A stretch of DNA of 64,000 nucleotides from Hephaestia caeni (GTDB lineage: Bacteria; Pseudomonadota; Alphaproteobacteria; Sphingomonadales; Sphingomonadaceae). The stretch spans positions 973,306 through 1,037,305 of the forward strand of contig NZ_QXDC01000002.1 of NCBI RefSeq assembly GCF_003550065.1, written 5' to 3'. Of the stretch, positions 51,962 to 61,234 are shown one piece after another. A program made the translations under genes and the position numbers. Numbering within the stretch: position 1 is the first letter of the stretch; each line of letters begins with the position of its first letter. The notes beneath the pieces are model-generated. The model was not told the origin of the DNA, ran no database searches, and saw only the letters and a list, made by a program, of their open reading frames with translations.

Positions 51962-52432
51962 ATGTCCGCAAAAACGGTCTACGAACGTGCGCCCCTCGGC
52001 GCTCTTATCCGCTATTCCAACGGTGAGGCGCGGCCACCCGAACGCCATAACCGCAAGCTGCGCGCCTGGGAGCATGAGAACGGCACCGGCAGGCTCATCA
52101 AAAAGACACCGGCCGTGCAGCGTCCGACCTATTCACTCCCAGCCGGATTTACACTTCACGAAGGCAACTTCGGAAGTGAGGGTGTAATCGTCCTTGTCGT
52201 GAACAAATCATACTCGGTCGACAGCAGACTCCATTTCGAGATCGTCGAAGAACCGCAGCCAGGCGCAGTGCGCGTCATGACCAGCTTCAATGGAGACGAC
52301 GAGCTCCAGCATCTGGCGCCCGACATGGCATCGGCTGAGGCCTGGCTCGTCGAACACCGCTATCCGGGCGCGCGCCTTGAAGTCGTCGGTGAGCCTGTCG
52401 ACATCCCTCTGGCACTGGGAGAAGCGGCATGA
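51962..52432 (+). CDS. hypothetical protein
   Basis: 156 residues from an ATG behind an AGGAG site. The N-terminus is basic (IRYSNGEARPPERHNRKLRAWEHENGTGRL, in pieces). The rest alternates strands and turns (FTLHEGNFGSEGVIVLVVNKSYSV; LHFEIVEEPQPGAVRVM). It overlaps the next gene by 4 nt. No family is recognised. Confidence 0.55.
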   Translation: MSAKTVYERAPLGALIRYSNGEARPPERHNRKLRAWEHENGTGRLIKKTPAVQRPTYSLPAGFTLHEGNFGSEGVIVLVVNKSYSVDSRLHFEIVEEPQPGAVRVMTSFNGDDELQHLAPDMASAEAWLVEHRYPGARLEVVGEPVDIPLALGEAA

Positions 52433-53034
52433 ACCCGTCCATCGCCCAGGGCGCTTTCGTGATCGCAACCCGCGCTGTTGAGGGCGGTCTGCTGTTCTGG
52501 AATGATGAGGACGGCTTCGTCGATCTGGATCAGGCGACCGTCTTTAGCGAAGCGGAAATGCGCGAATGCAGCATGCCGATCGCCGACGATCCCCCGCGTT
52601 GGCTGGCCCTGCCGTCACGGCGGCGCGACGCTTCTGATGCCAGCGTCGATTCCGTCCTGCCGAACAGAGCGCGCTTCGAGCTGCTCGATCGCGTTTATGC
52701 TCTGATGTCGGAATATCTCGCTGACGAGTGCCCGGATGACGAGCACTGGGAGGACTTCGACACCGACATCGACCGTTTCAGGTCAGAAATCGCCGATCTT
52801 CAGGAACAGGAAGCCGCATATCTCGCGGCTCTGCCGGCACAGCCGAGTCGGTTCTTCGTAGAAATCGAGTTCCTGTCCGATCGGGAACCGTTCGCGACGG
52901 AGACCTACGAGGTCGACGCGTTCGACTGGACCGACGCAAAGCGCGCCGCTTTCCGCCGGGCCGATGACAGTCCCTATGACAATGATCGCATTCCCGCTCT
53001 CGATCGCCGGGCACTCGATCAAGGCATCTATTGA
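52429..53034 (+). CDS. acidic hypothetical protein
   Basis: 201 residues, strongly acidic (EYLADECPDDEHWEDFDTDIDRF). It has a possible coiled helix around 100-130 and a C-terminal EIEFLSDREPFATETYEVDAFDWTDAKRAAFRR part (in pieces). Its ATG overlaps the preceding stop (ATGA). A DNA-mimic role is conceivable from its charge but not shown. The family is not recognised. Confidence 0.55.
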   Translation: MNPSIAQGAFVIATRAVEGGLLFWNDEDGFVDLDQATVFSEAEMRECSMPIADDPPRWLALPSRRRDASDASVDSVLPNRARFELLDRVYALMSEYLADECPDDEHWEDFDTDIDRFRSEIADLQEQEAAYLAALPAQPSRFFVEIEFLSDREPFATETYEVDAFDWTDAKRAAFRRADDSPYDNDRIPALDRRALDQGIY

Positions 53035-53108
53035 AACCCGCCCAGCTTGAGTTCGACCAAGATCGTTCGAACGCCGGCTTTCGCCATAGGCAACGTGGAG
53101 AACAGCTC

Positions 53109-53528
53109 ATGCCGATCATCGTGCAAACCGCCTGGCTCACCCGTCACCAACTGCGGTCTACGCCTTCGACCCTGTTTGCGTGGGGTGACAATCTTGCGCG
53201 CATGGGTGGTGCGCAGAACCCCCGGTCGGGACAAGCCTTCGCTTGCCGGGGCGAGCCGAACGCCATCGGCATACCTACCAAGCAGCGCCCGTCTATGGAG
53301 GATTCAGCGTTCTTCGACGACAACGATTTCGATCGAGTGAGGCCCGAAATCGACGTGGCGTTTGCACGACTTTCCGAGCACATCGCCGCGGGCGGAACGG
53401 TGGTTTGGCCCGCCGACGGTATCGGCACCGGTCGCGCGGAGCTTGCCCGGCGCGCTCCGCGCATCTGGATCTATCTCGAGCAGCGCCGCGAGCGGCTTTT
53501 CGCGCTTGGCGAAGTGATCCTGCGCTGA
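53109..53528 (+). CDS. DUF7831-like protein
   Basis: 139 residues. The order FAWGDNLARMGG, GQAFACRGEPNAIGIPTKQRPS, VVWPADGIGTGRAELARRAPRIWIYLE (in pieces) matches a short phage/plasmid family catalogued as DUF7831. The conserved GDN, RGEPNA, PTK and DGIGTG motifs are all present, suggesting a preserved active or ligand-binding site. The start at 53109 follows a GTGGAG site. Function is unknown. Confidence 0.65.
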   Translation: MPIIVQTAWLTRHQLRSTPSTLFAWGDNLARMGGAQNPRSGQAFACRGEPNAIGIPTKQRPSMEDSAFFDDNDFDRVRPEIDVAFARLSEHIAAGGTVVWPADGIGTGRAELARRAPRIWIYLEQRRERLFALGEVILR

Positions 53529-53656
53529 GCAGCGCTCCTACGCCCTGACCTCACGCTCAGACCCGACGATCGGCGCGACCTAGCCGCTCGTCCCCGCCTC
53601 GTTCCGTTGTCCGCCGGACGGACGGACAAACCCTAATCGAACAGGAGAACCATCCG

Positions 53657-53998
53657 ATGGCTGAAAACGCCACCATCGTACACGACCGTCTCGAACGCGG
53701 TCGCTGCCTGATATCCCGCCTGCCAACAATCATCGTCGCCCTCAGCGAAGCTGAGTATCATGTCGCGACGATCCTCGCCTTCGACCCTGAGGCGTCCATC
53801 CCCGCCGGCGCCTTGGTCGAACCAACCCCAGTCTTCGAGCGGCGGCTTTCGGGAAGCCACCTCAGCTACCGAGGCTGGATGCTTCTTGCGCGCGCCTGCG
53901 CGCCCGACTTGCCAAGAGAAGGCGACTCGTCTTGCCTCGCCGCGTTCCTGGTAGACCGGGTCATGGCTTCCGAACCGCAACCAGGAGCAGCTCCATGA
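53657..53998 (+). CDS. hypothetical protein
   Basis: 113 residues behind an AGGAG site. The sequence is neutral with alternating strands and helices (RCLISRLPTIIVALSEAEYHVATILAF; RGWMLLARACAPDLPREGD, in pieces). Its stop overlaps the next start by 4 nt. The family is not recognised. The 128 nt upstream hold nothing recognised. Confidence 0.5.
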   Translation: MAENATIVHDRLERGRCLISRLPTIIVALSEAEYHVATILAFDPEASIPAGALVEPTPVFERRLSGSHLSYRGWMLLARACAPDLPREGDSSCLAAFLVDRVMASEPQPGAAP

Positions 53999-54483
53999 CC
54001 CAACCCGATGATCAAATGTGGCGCGCGCTGCTTGATTTCCGCAAGCGTCACGGCGCCGACTGGAAGGAGACGCTCGGCATCAAGTGGATGAACGGCGGGG
54101 ACGAATATGAACCATACAGTTCCTCGCTCCGGCGGATTCGTAATCATCTCGGCCCGTCCTGGCTCTGCGATCTCGACGAGGCAACTCTCGATACCGCCCA
54201 GCGTCGGCTCGACAACCTTGCCAAGCTTCCCGACATGTGCGGCTGCCTGCATCACGAAACCGGAGAGCCCATCATCATCAAACGCGGCGAGGCCGGATAT
54301 TGGCCAATGCCGGCAGACTTCACGATCAAGAAGCTGAACGCCGACTTCGAAGCGACACATGCCCATGTCGCGGCCATGCAAGCCGGGGCCATGTTCGGAT
54401 GGCACGTTCCGGCCGCGGACCCGGATCGCTACGATGCCGATGGTAAGCTTGTCGCATCCACTCGCTCGCCCGATTTGACGTAA
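53995..54483 (+). CDS. hypothetical protein
   Basis: 162 residues, starting MTQPDDQMWRALLDFRKRHG. It contains an INHERENT pair Cys-Gly-Cys (DMCGCLHHETGEP) and a final HAHVAAMQAGAMFGWHVP segment. No membrane helix or known motif is seen. The start overlaps the preceding stop (ATGA). The family is not recognised. Confidence 0.5.
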   Translation: MTQPDDQMWRALLDFRKRHGADWKETLGIKWMNGGDEYEPYSSSLRRIRNHLGPSWLCDLDEATLDTAQRRLDNLAKLPDMCGCLHHETGEPIIIKRGEAGYWPMPADFTIKKLNADFEATHAHVAAMQAGAMFGWHVPAADPDRYDADGKLVASTRSPDLT

Positions 54484-54551
54484 CGAACAGCATACCTCAC
54501 TTGCGGCTCCCGCCACCAATAGCGAGCAAGTACCGACCAAGGAGAAGCAAG

Positions 54552-54851
54552 ATGCCGTTCCGCGAAGGTCATATCTACCCGCTCAGGAATCCAGAGCGGT
54601 TTATCGCGGCATTGGGGGAGATTACGCACTATCGCCGAACGCCGCTGCTCGGAACTCCCCTCGAACTGCCAGCCAGTGCGTATACCCACGCGCTTCTCGC
54701 CCAGTATGGCCCGATACCCGCCGATGCGGTCAGGCACGAGGCCTTCATTGCGACTGACCAAGGCGATGTGCATCCGAACATGGACAAGCCGATTACCATT
54801 CACCTCGACGATGTGGTGTTGGAGAAAGGCCGGGTGCTACGTCTGGAGTGA
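54552..54851 (+). CDS. small hypothetical protein
   Basis: 99 residues behind an AAGGAGAAG site, starting MPFREGHIYPLRNPERF. A TPLELPASAYTHALLAQYG segment and a C-terminal ITIHLDDVVLEKGRVLRLE strand pair follow. No family is recognised. Confidence 0.5.
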   Translation: MPFREGHIYPLRNPERFIAALGEITHYRRTPLLGTPLELPASAYTHALLAQYGPIPADAVRHEAFIATDQGDVHPNMDKPITIHLDDVVLEKGRVLRLE

Positions 54852-54966
54852 TCCCAGTCGCTTTTCATCTCCTGTTTCCAGACACGGGCGATGAAGGCTT
54901 TCCCGGCATGCCGGGCCATGAGCAGATAAGAGGGAGGGTGAAGGCGATCATGATGGAGATCGCCAC

Positions 54967-55710
54967 ATGCATATCACCCGGACCCAACGCTGGCGCGACC
55001 GGCGTTGCCACTGGATACCCAACGCTACAGAGATCGATCCGAAGCGCCTCGCTGTCGACGTCATCAGCACGAAGCACCAAGCAGCGCCATTCGTGCGGAT
55101 ACACCACTATACGGCCTCAATGCCAGTCGCGCGCCTTTCGGTAGGCCTCTTCGCTAACGCCAAGGGCGGCCGATCCGAACTGGTCGGCGTCTGCGTTTTC
55201 TCCCATCCGGTCAACGACGCCAGCGTGCCCAAGAACGCCGGGCTCGCTGATCCACGCACCGCGTGCGACCTCGGAAGACTCGTTATAGAAGATTCCCAGG
55301 GGGGTAATGCCGAGACGTTCCTGATAGCGCGCGCGTTCCGGCTGCTCCGCCGCGAGAAACCCGAAATCCTCTCGGTCATCTCCTACGCGGACCCGGTCCG
55401 GCGCCTCGATGCTGATGGCAACATCGTCCTCCCCGGACATTGCGGCGGCGTTTATTCCTCAGCCGGAAGCCAATATTCTGGAAGATCGAGCCCGCGCACC
55501 GACCTTATTCTTCCCGACGGGCAGCCAATCTCATCGCGGGCGATATCCAAGATCCGCAACGCCGAATGCGGCCAGCGCTACGCGATGGACGCTCTCCTCA
55601 ACGCTGGCGCGAGGCCACCATCGTTCGGAGAGGAACGGGCGCATTGGCTCGCTGACCTCGAGCGCACGGGATTCCTGCGAAGACGACGACATCCCGGGTG
55701 TCACGCTTAG
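54967..55710 (+). CDS. Mom-like GNAT (adenine modification family)
   Basis: 247 residues. The core follows the Mom pattern of phage Mu and its relatives: an early VRIHHYTASMPVARLSVGLF, then ELVGVCVFSHPV, CDLGRLVIEDSQGGNAETFLIARAFRLL, VISYADP and GHCGGVYSSAGSQYSG (in pieces). Mom proteins are acyltransferase-fold enzymes that convert adenine in DNA to a methylcarbamoyl form and protect it from restriction. The conserved N-A-E-(T/S)-F-L and SYAD motifs are present. It is the last gene before the recombinase trio. No com-like translational activator gene was found. Another small-molecule or protein substrate is possible. Confidence 0.68.
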   Translation: MHITRTQRWRDRRCHWIPNATEIDPKRLAVDVISTKHQAAPFVRIHHYTASMPVARLSVGLFANAKGGRSELVGVCVFSHPVNDASVPKNAGLADPRTACDLGRLVIEDSQGGNAETFLIARAFRLLRREKPEILSVISYADPVRRLDADGNIVLPGHCGGVYSSAGSQYSGRSSPRTDLILPDGQPISSRAISKIRNAECGQRYAMDALLNAGARPPSFGEERAHWLADLERTGFLRRRRHPGCHA

Positions 55711-55797
55711 GTTATGTCGTTTTCGTATCTTTTGCGCGTGCGGGGCCGTTTTTCGGTGTTTTCACGCTCGCGAGCCAACAAGACGTATCCTGATAGC

Positions 55798-56232
55798 TTA
55801 GGCGTCCACGTCCCGTATCGGATGAGGCTTGGATAGGCGGGCCACTTCCTTGACCAACTGAGCATTCCGCATCTCGGCTCGCTCGGCACGTGCTTCGGCC
55901 TCGAGCGCTCGACGTAACAGCACAGCATTCTGAGTCGCAGCCTCGGCGCACTTGGCATGCATTTGCTGCACTGAGGCGTGCTGCCGATCTCCGTGACCCT
56001 CGGCCCGAACGTCCTTCGCTCTTTCCGACCTGAGCCGGCGAAGCTCCGTGAGCATGGAGGCGTGGTGAGTGTAGATTACATTTCGTCCGACGCCAGTTCT
56101 GCGGGCAAGTTCGGCGACAGCAAGTTTGGCATTGGCATCGGCCGCCATCACTGCCAGCTTTTCCTTGAGCCGGAGTTCGGTTTTCGCCCATCGCCGCGCC
56201 TGCGGCGTCACCGGCGTATCTCCTTGAGTCAT
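55798..56232 (-). CDS. TnpC-like small protein (DUF6262 type)
   Basis: 144 residues. A helix-turn-helix (about 38-60: AVAELARRTGVGRNVIYTHHA) is followed by a long charged helix (about 62-140), probably a coiled coil. This is the plan of TnpC/DUF6262 proteins that go with Tn554-type recombinases and set direction or efficiency. Its start overlaps the stop of the third recombinase (TAATG). With that recombinase broken, its role here is uncertain. Confidence 0.72.
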   Translation of the reverse strand: MTQGDTPVTPQARRWAKTELRLKEKLAVMAADANAKLAVAELARRTGVGRNVIYTHHASMLTELRRLRSERAKDVRAEGHGDRQHASVQQMHAKCAEAATQNAVLLRRALEAEARAERAEMRNAQLVKEVARLSKPHPIRDVDA

Positions 56233-57845
56233 TAACCCTCCGCTTCTTGGGCGGCCAACGACGCCAGCAGGCGCTCGCCTTCTTCCACGCGCGCCTGAGC
56301 CAGCGCCCGGCTCGCCTCATCAAGATCCTCGCGCTGAAGCAGCGTTCGATTCCGCGCGATGCGATCCTCCCATATTGGCCGATGCTTATCGGAGAGCACG
56401 AAGTTCGCGCAGGTCACACAGGTACTTTGTGTCCGCAGCGCCGGATTGGGTGCAACATCGCTTCCGAAGCAGGCTGCGGTCTCACGACGATAGAGACAAT
56501 AGCCCCAGTCACAGACACCCAGCCTCATATCTGTTTCTGCCATAAGGCGAGTAATATAGCGATCCAGATCTTCGTCGAGCGTCCTCCCCCGGAAGGGCGA
56601 TCGCGCAGCTATAGTGCGTCCAGCCTTGCCACCAAGGCGCGGCGCTACAAGCAGTTCTTCCAACGCGGCGCGTGTTTCCCGGGCTGTTTGCTCGTCGATG
56701 AGCTCCGTCAACTCAAAGTCCGTGCCGACATAGGCACTGTCGGTCATGGCGCGGTTAATATGGCCGAGGTGCTTTCTCAATGCCACCAGTCCCGTCCGAT
56801 CACGCCGACCCACAAAGCGGGCAAAGGTTTTCCGGCCTTGGTGCGTGCCGAACAACCAGTCCTTACCGTCCTGTTCGGGCGCGGGCAGGACATTTCGGTA
56901 ATGCCGATTGAGTGCGACGTAGATGGCCTGGTGCGTGACGGGAACGATCTCGACAATAGTGTAGATGAGCGCTCCGCCCGGCGGCACCTGACTCAGCCAA
57001 AGATTTCGCCTGCCGGTTCTCTCTCTCAATGGTGCGCTGATCCAGCTTACGATCTCCACTGCTCTGATCACCGGCTCGGGCGCCACCCACCGATGCGGAA
57101 CGCCATCCACGCCGGAAGCGCCCTTACGGATCGCCCCAACCAGATATGGAACCCGTTCGCCGGCGCTATCGCGACGCCATTCGATGCAGTCTGTCTCAAG
57201 CGCCAGGATCTCGGAGCTGCGGGCACCAACGAGATATGCGATTGTTATGAAGCAGGCGTCCCTCAGGCGCGCAATAAGATGGTCGAGCCGCCAGAGCGGC
57301 GTCCTGGCCAGCATGTCCTCGCTGATTCCTGGCAGACCTGGCTTCTGCTCGACGATCCATTCCCTTGCCCGGCTTCGGCCTGTGCGACATGTGCCTCCAG
57401 CGCGAACATGCTCGTCATATCGGGCTTGCGCTCCATCCCTCACGGTCAGCAGGCTATCCGCTCCTTCGAGCATCCGCAGGGCGCTACTGATCAATGGCAC
57501 CGCTATGGCGTCGGGCGTAAACGGCCACCCCCCACGTTCACGCCAGCCATCGCCTAGATCACGAACGCGAGCCGGTGGTTTTGGGGGCGCGTCCGCGATT
57601 TTCTCCCGCTGATGGTAAAACGCATGGAGAACGTGAAGGTATGCCTGCGCGGTCGCGGACGATAATTCGCCATGAGACAACCTGTCTTCAAAGAACCGCA
57701 GCACGGTTTCTCGATCGAGATCGGAAAAGCGCTCGATCCCTTGCGCCACCATCCAGCGGATAATTTGACGTAGCCGACCCATCATCACGGGAAGCGTTCT
57801 GGGAGCTGTTCCGCGATACCCCCGAGGCGTGTGTGGATGCCTCCC

Positions 57846-58099
57846 AGATTGCAAGGCGATTTTCTGACTTTGCTCGGCAGAGCGCTTCATCGGTCGTGTG
57901 TCAGGCCTCTGGTGTGGCTTGCTGACGCCACGGGCCGTTATGCAGTTCGAACGATCCGGGCCACATCGGTTCAGCGAGCTTGGTTTGCTCTCGCCCCGGG
58001 ACTGGTTAGCCGCATCGTGAACATTGAAGTCCTTGCCGCATAGTATCAGTCGATCTCCTTGTCGGGGCCGAGGCCCCGAGCGCTATGGCAGTTACGCCA
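57846..58099 (-). ncRNA. candidate bridge RNA region of the IS110-type element
   Basis: Non-coding 254 nt 3' of the transposase inside the inverted repeats. It contains the perfect 8-bp-stem hairpin TCGGGGCC-GA-GGCCCCGA (58063-58080). IS1111-type elements carry the bridge RNA in this position. Guide loops were not identified, so this is a positional call. Confidence 0.35.
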
Positions 58100-59113
58100 T
58101 CACGCCAAACGGTAGTCTTCCTCGCGGGTCATCATCGCCCAGATTGTCCGCGCCATTTTGTTCGCCAGTGCTACGGCGACCACCATTCTAGGCCGTCGAG
58201 CCATCATGCGGCCCAGCCAGTTGTCGGGGAGAACGCCTTTGCGCACGATCCATCGTATCCTGCTCATAGCTCCGACAACGAGAAGTTTGCGTATGTCGCT
58301 TTGACCCATTTTGCTCATGGATCCGAGGCGAGACTTTCCGCCCGTTGATCGCTGCTTCGGCACCAGGCCGAGCCATGCCGCAAAGTTTCTTCCGCTGTCG
58401 AACGTCCGCAGATCCGGTGCGAACGCCATGATCGCACCGGCCGTCACCGGTCCAACGCCGGGTACCGTGCAAAGGCGGCGAAGCTCGGCGCTGACCGCCA
58501 TCGCCTCCCGTAATCTGAGCGAAAGTTCATCAATCTTCGCTGTCAGTGTGTCGATATGCTCGAGGTAGAGGCCTGCGATCTCCCGGATACTGGGAGGCAC
58601 ATCGACGTCGTCGTCGGCCATAGCTGTACGGATTTCCTTCAGATGAGGAACGCCTTGAGGGAATATCAGGCCGAACTCAGCCAAGTGTCCTCGTAAGGCG
58701 TTGATAGTCTGCGTCCGCTGGCTCACAAAACATTGGTGGGTGCGATAAGCCACGGCCCTTGCTTGATGCTCCGCGCTTTTGACCGAAACGAAATGCAGGT
58801 TCGGACGCACTGCGGCTTCGGCAATGGCTGCAGCGTCCGCGGCGTCGTTCTTCTGCCTCTTCACGAATGGCTTTACATAGATCGGCGGGATCAGCCGAAC
58901 CTCATGACCTTCTGCGCCGGCAAATCGGCCCCAGAAATGGCTCGTCGCGCAGGCTTCCATAGCAACAATACAGCGGGGCTGCTCCCTGAGCAGTGCCTCC
59001 AGTTTGGACCGGGAGATTGTCCGATTATATAGAACCGACCCTGCTCGATCAGTCGCGCAGACCTGGAAGCTGCGCTTTGCCAGGTCGATCGACAGCATGT
59101 GTGCATTCGCCAT
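58100..59113 (-). CDS. IS110-family transposase (DEDD recombinase)
   Basis: 337 residues. The RuvC-like DEDD domain starts with SIDLAKRSFQVC and includes VAMEACATSHFWG and KNDAADAAAIAEA. The C-terminal Tnp20 domain starts at LCTVPGVGPVTAGAIMAF and has the catalytic Ser in KQRSTGGK. The start at 59113 follows a strong AAGGAGG site; an ATG at 59128 is part of that leader. It is full length and seems intact, so the element may be mobile. Confidence 0.92.
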   Translation of the reverse strand: MANAHMLSIDLAKRSFQVCATDRAGSVLYNRTISRSKLEALLREQPRCIVAMEACATSHFWGRFAGAEGHEVRLIPPIYVKPFVKRQKNDAADAAAIAEAAVRPNLHFVSVKSAEHQARAVAYRTHQCFVSQRTQTINALRGHLAEFGLIFPQGVPHLKEIRTAMADDDVDVPPSIREIAGLYLEHIDTLTAKIDELSLRLREAMAVSAELRRLCTVPGVGPVTAGAIMAFAPDLRTFDSGRNFAAWLGLVPKQRSTGGKSRLGSMSKMGQSDIRKLLVVGAMSRIRWIVRKGVLPDNWLGRMMARRPRMVVAVALANKMARTIWAMMTREEDYRLA

Positions 59114-59422
59114 ATGCTCCTCCTTCATGCGCCGACATGGCGCTACTGAGCATCATACGATGCCCGATGAAGGGAGGCATCCACCGCATCAGGTCACTAT
59201 GCAGAGACCAGATGAACGCTTTCGCCGCGTAGCGAAGCTTGTCCCATCTTCCTTCGTCGAAGCCGCTGCCGTCTGGCAACGTGAACGCCCAGTCGATGCG
59301 GAACGTCGTATCGGGGTAACCGCTCACGCCGCGCGCCATCTGCCATTCGATGTCGCTGAACCGTGATTCTGACGATACCTTCGTCTCGTTCGACACCGAG
59401 CTTTGTTTGGCGACTGCATCGA

Positions 59423-61234
59423 TCATTCGAGGTCTGCCAATGGCGGGAGGCTTGGGATCCGCCGAACCGCTTCATCATGCATGCTTACCGGGAAGCCGGG
59501 GAGCAGATCTTCCTCCAACACCCGCAAGCTGGGGGCATAGAAGAGATTCCACCGTGTCGGATCGATGTCCTCTCGTGAAGCTATGAGATGATCGCGCGCC
59601 TGCAATATTCGCGCTAAGCGATCCACGTCGATCGGGACGACGAGGCCAGGACAAGCGAGGCAGCCTGCCAGATGGCGACACACGCGCGTGCCGGCTTCGG
59701 TTTCTATGGCGGGCGACAGGCAGCGGTGCCCGAACAACGCGGTGACTGGTCGGTGGGACGATGGTGCGGGTGCAGAGAGTCCGGCGTCCATGACCCAAGA
59801 CACCATCAGCCGCTGTAGGCGCGCGATCGTTTCATGCTCGAGTTTCCGAGCCGGCTCGCCTTCAACATAGCTGTTGGTGGTCGCGAGGCTTCCATGATTC
59901 AGAACCGAGCTCGCAAGACGAAGATCTCCGCCGGATTCTACGTAATGGGCGGATGCGACGCTTCCCCTAAGCATCCCCGGCGTGAAGTTCGGCAACTCGC
60001 TCCGAAGCGCATCCGGGTGTTCACTATTCCACCTTGCTGCGCGCGCGTTTGCTTCCGTGGTGAACAAGCGGACCGCACTCGCCATAGCATATGAGCTCGG
60101 GACGCCCGCCAGATAGCTATGCAGTCGCTGTCCTGGACGTAAATGCCGCACGAGGAAGAGGCACTCCCGCTCATCCGGCGGCGCGTGACGGATCAGCGGT
60201 TCGGTCATCTCGAGCAGCATCTCGATCAACCTCGGTGCGGACCTCGGTTTTCGCCGATCGAAGGAACGGCGTTGAACCCGGAAGCGCTTTCTCCCTGTCT
60301 TCAGCTTCAACCATTCAATGGTCACTCGATCCTCATCCAGAGGATGGCGCACCAGACAGTCACGGCGGATGACTCGCAGAGGCTCGGGATTGGCCGCCAA
60401 CTGGATTGCCAAGGCGATATAGAACGGCACCATCGTTCTTGCCGTCAGGTGATAATACTTGGCCAGGTCATAATGGCTCCCATGGCGGCGCATAGCTCGC
60501 TCGGAGATACCGTCTGCCATGATTCGAGGTCGGCTGGGCATGATTCCGTCGCCGAGGCGGCCCAACTGTCGGATGATCGCGTGCAGTTCTCGATCATTTT
60601 CCGTTAGTTCCGGCGGGTCGGTGCCGGATAGGATTGCCTGACCTTGCTGGAAGGTGCTCCAGGCGGCGTCGATCTCTTCATAACAGGCTCGCAAGATTGC
60701 GCGCAGTTCATCCAAAGACAGACGCGCCTTTGGTTGCGCGGCCTCCCGGTGTCGTGGGAACGGGTTGTATGGGAAAGCGAGCTCACTCCCGAACATAACG
60801 GCGCTGGTTTGCTCGATATGCTCCAGTACCATTTGAACAAACGAGACATACCGCGCCATCGTGCTTGCGCTCCGACGGCGCCCGTCGGGCGTTCGTTCCA
60901 ACGACGCTAAAAAGCGGCGAACGACGCCGGCGTCGATCTCCCGCGCCGACCTGATCCCTTCTTCGTTCAAAAACTGGCTGAACCGCCGCATGCCCTGCCA
61001 GCGCTTGCTGCGTGTCGACCGCACCGATCCGGCATCGATTGTGCGCATCGCTGTGACGACCGGCGTGACCATGTCGGAAGGCAGCCCAAGCTCAGCGACA
61101 TTGAACCGCTGGACGATCCCGCCCCAACCATTGCGGAACACGACCTCGCGGTGCTCGACCTGCTCGCTGCAACCAGGCTCCGGCCGGAAGCGCCGGTCCA
61201 TCCGGTCAGCCGGCGGTTGGGATGAGGTCGCCAT
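59423..61234 (-). CDS. second tyrosine recombinase of the trio (TnpB-like)
   Basis: About 603 residues. The N-terminal core-binding part spans about 50-160 (STRSKRWQGMRRFSQFLNEEG). The catalytic part has an Arg region around RVIRRDC and GRKRFRVQRRSF, the GMLRGSVASAHY box (in place of HxxR) and LNHGSLATTNSY as the tyrosine segment. A Cys-containing C-terminus (CRHLAGCLACPGLV) is typical of the large TnpB-like members. The start at 61234 overlaps the first recombinase by 29 nt; 61270 is an alternative. The stop overlaps the third recombinase by 4 nt. Confidence 0.82.
   Translation of the reverse strand: MATSSQPPADRMDRRFRPEPGCSEQVEHREVVFRNGWGGIVQRFNVAELGLPSDMVTPVVTAMRTIDAGSVRSTRSKRWQGMRRFSQFLNEEGIRSAREIDAGVVRRFLASLERTPDGRRRSASTMARYVSFVQMVLEHIEQTSAVMFGSELAFPYNPFPRHREAAQPKARLSLDELRAILRACYEEIDAAWSTFQQGQAILSGTDPPELTENDRELHAIIRQLGRLGDGIMPSRPRIMADGISERAMRRHGSHYDLAKYYHLTARTMVPFYIALAIQLAANPEPLRVIRRDCLVRHPLDEDRVTIEWLKLKTGRKRFRVQRRSFDRRKPRSAPRLIEMLLEMTEPLIRHAPPDERECLFLVRHLRPGQRLHSYLAGVPSSYAMASAVRLFTTEANARAARWNSEHPDALRSELPNFTPGMLRGSVASAHYVESGGDLRLASSVLNHGSLATTNSYVEGEPARKLEHETIARLQRLMVSWVMDAGLSAPAPSSHRPVTALFGHRCLSPAIETEAGTRVCRHLAGCLACPGLVVPIDVDRLARILQARDHLIASREDIDPTRWNLFYAPSLRVLEEDLLPGFPVSMHDEAVRRIPSLPPLADLE

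Larger units (their letters stand above)
57831..59186 (-). mobile_element. IS110-family (IS1111-type) insertion sequence
   Basis: About 1.36 kb, bounded by perfect 13-bp inverted repeats GTGGATGCCTCCC (57833-57845) and GGGAGGCATCCAC (59172-59184). It holds one transposase, with a short 5' part (about 70 nt) and a long 3' non-coding part (about 255 nt), the IS1111 layout. It interrupts the third recombinase gene, whose two halves join in a sensible order when it is removed. No target duplication is seen, as usual for this family. Confidence 0.8.
56232..59426 (-). pseudogene. third tyrosine recombinase, split by an IS110-type element
   Basis: The N-terminal part reads from 59426 (ATG overlapping the stop of the second recombinase) to about 59186: MIDAVAKQSSV...RWDKLRYAAKAFIWSLHSDLMR. 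The body resumes at about 57832 (TPRGYRGTAPRTLP...) and runs to 56232. Together they give about 610 residues. Catalytic segments are LVGARSSEI, GRKTFARF and HINRAMTDSAY. The 3' part has an ATG at 57890 inside the insertion and could be made as a truncated 552-residue protein, but the core-binding N-terminus would be foreign. It is therefore inactivated in this copy. Confidence 0.8.

Noticed and set aside
54848..55144. Open frame overlapping the Mom-like gene in another frame
   Set aside because: Ser/Arg-rich shadow of the Mom-like gene with no motif; the in-frame Mom pattern is clear.
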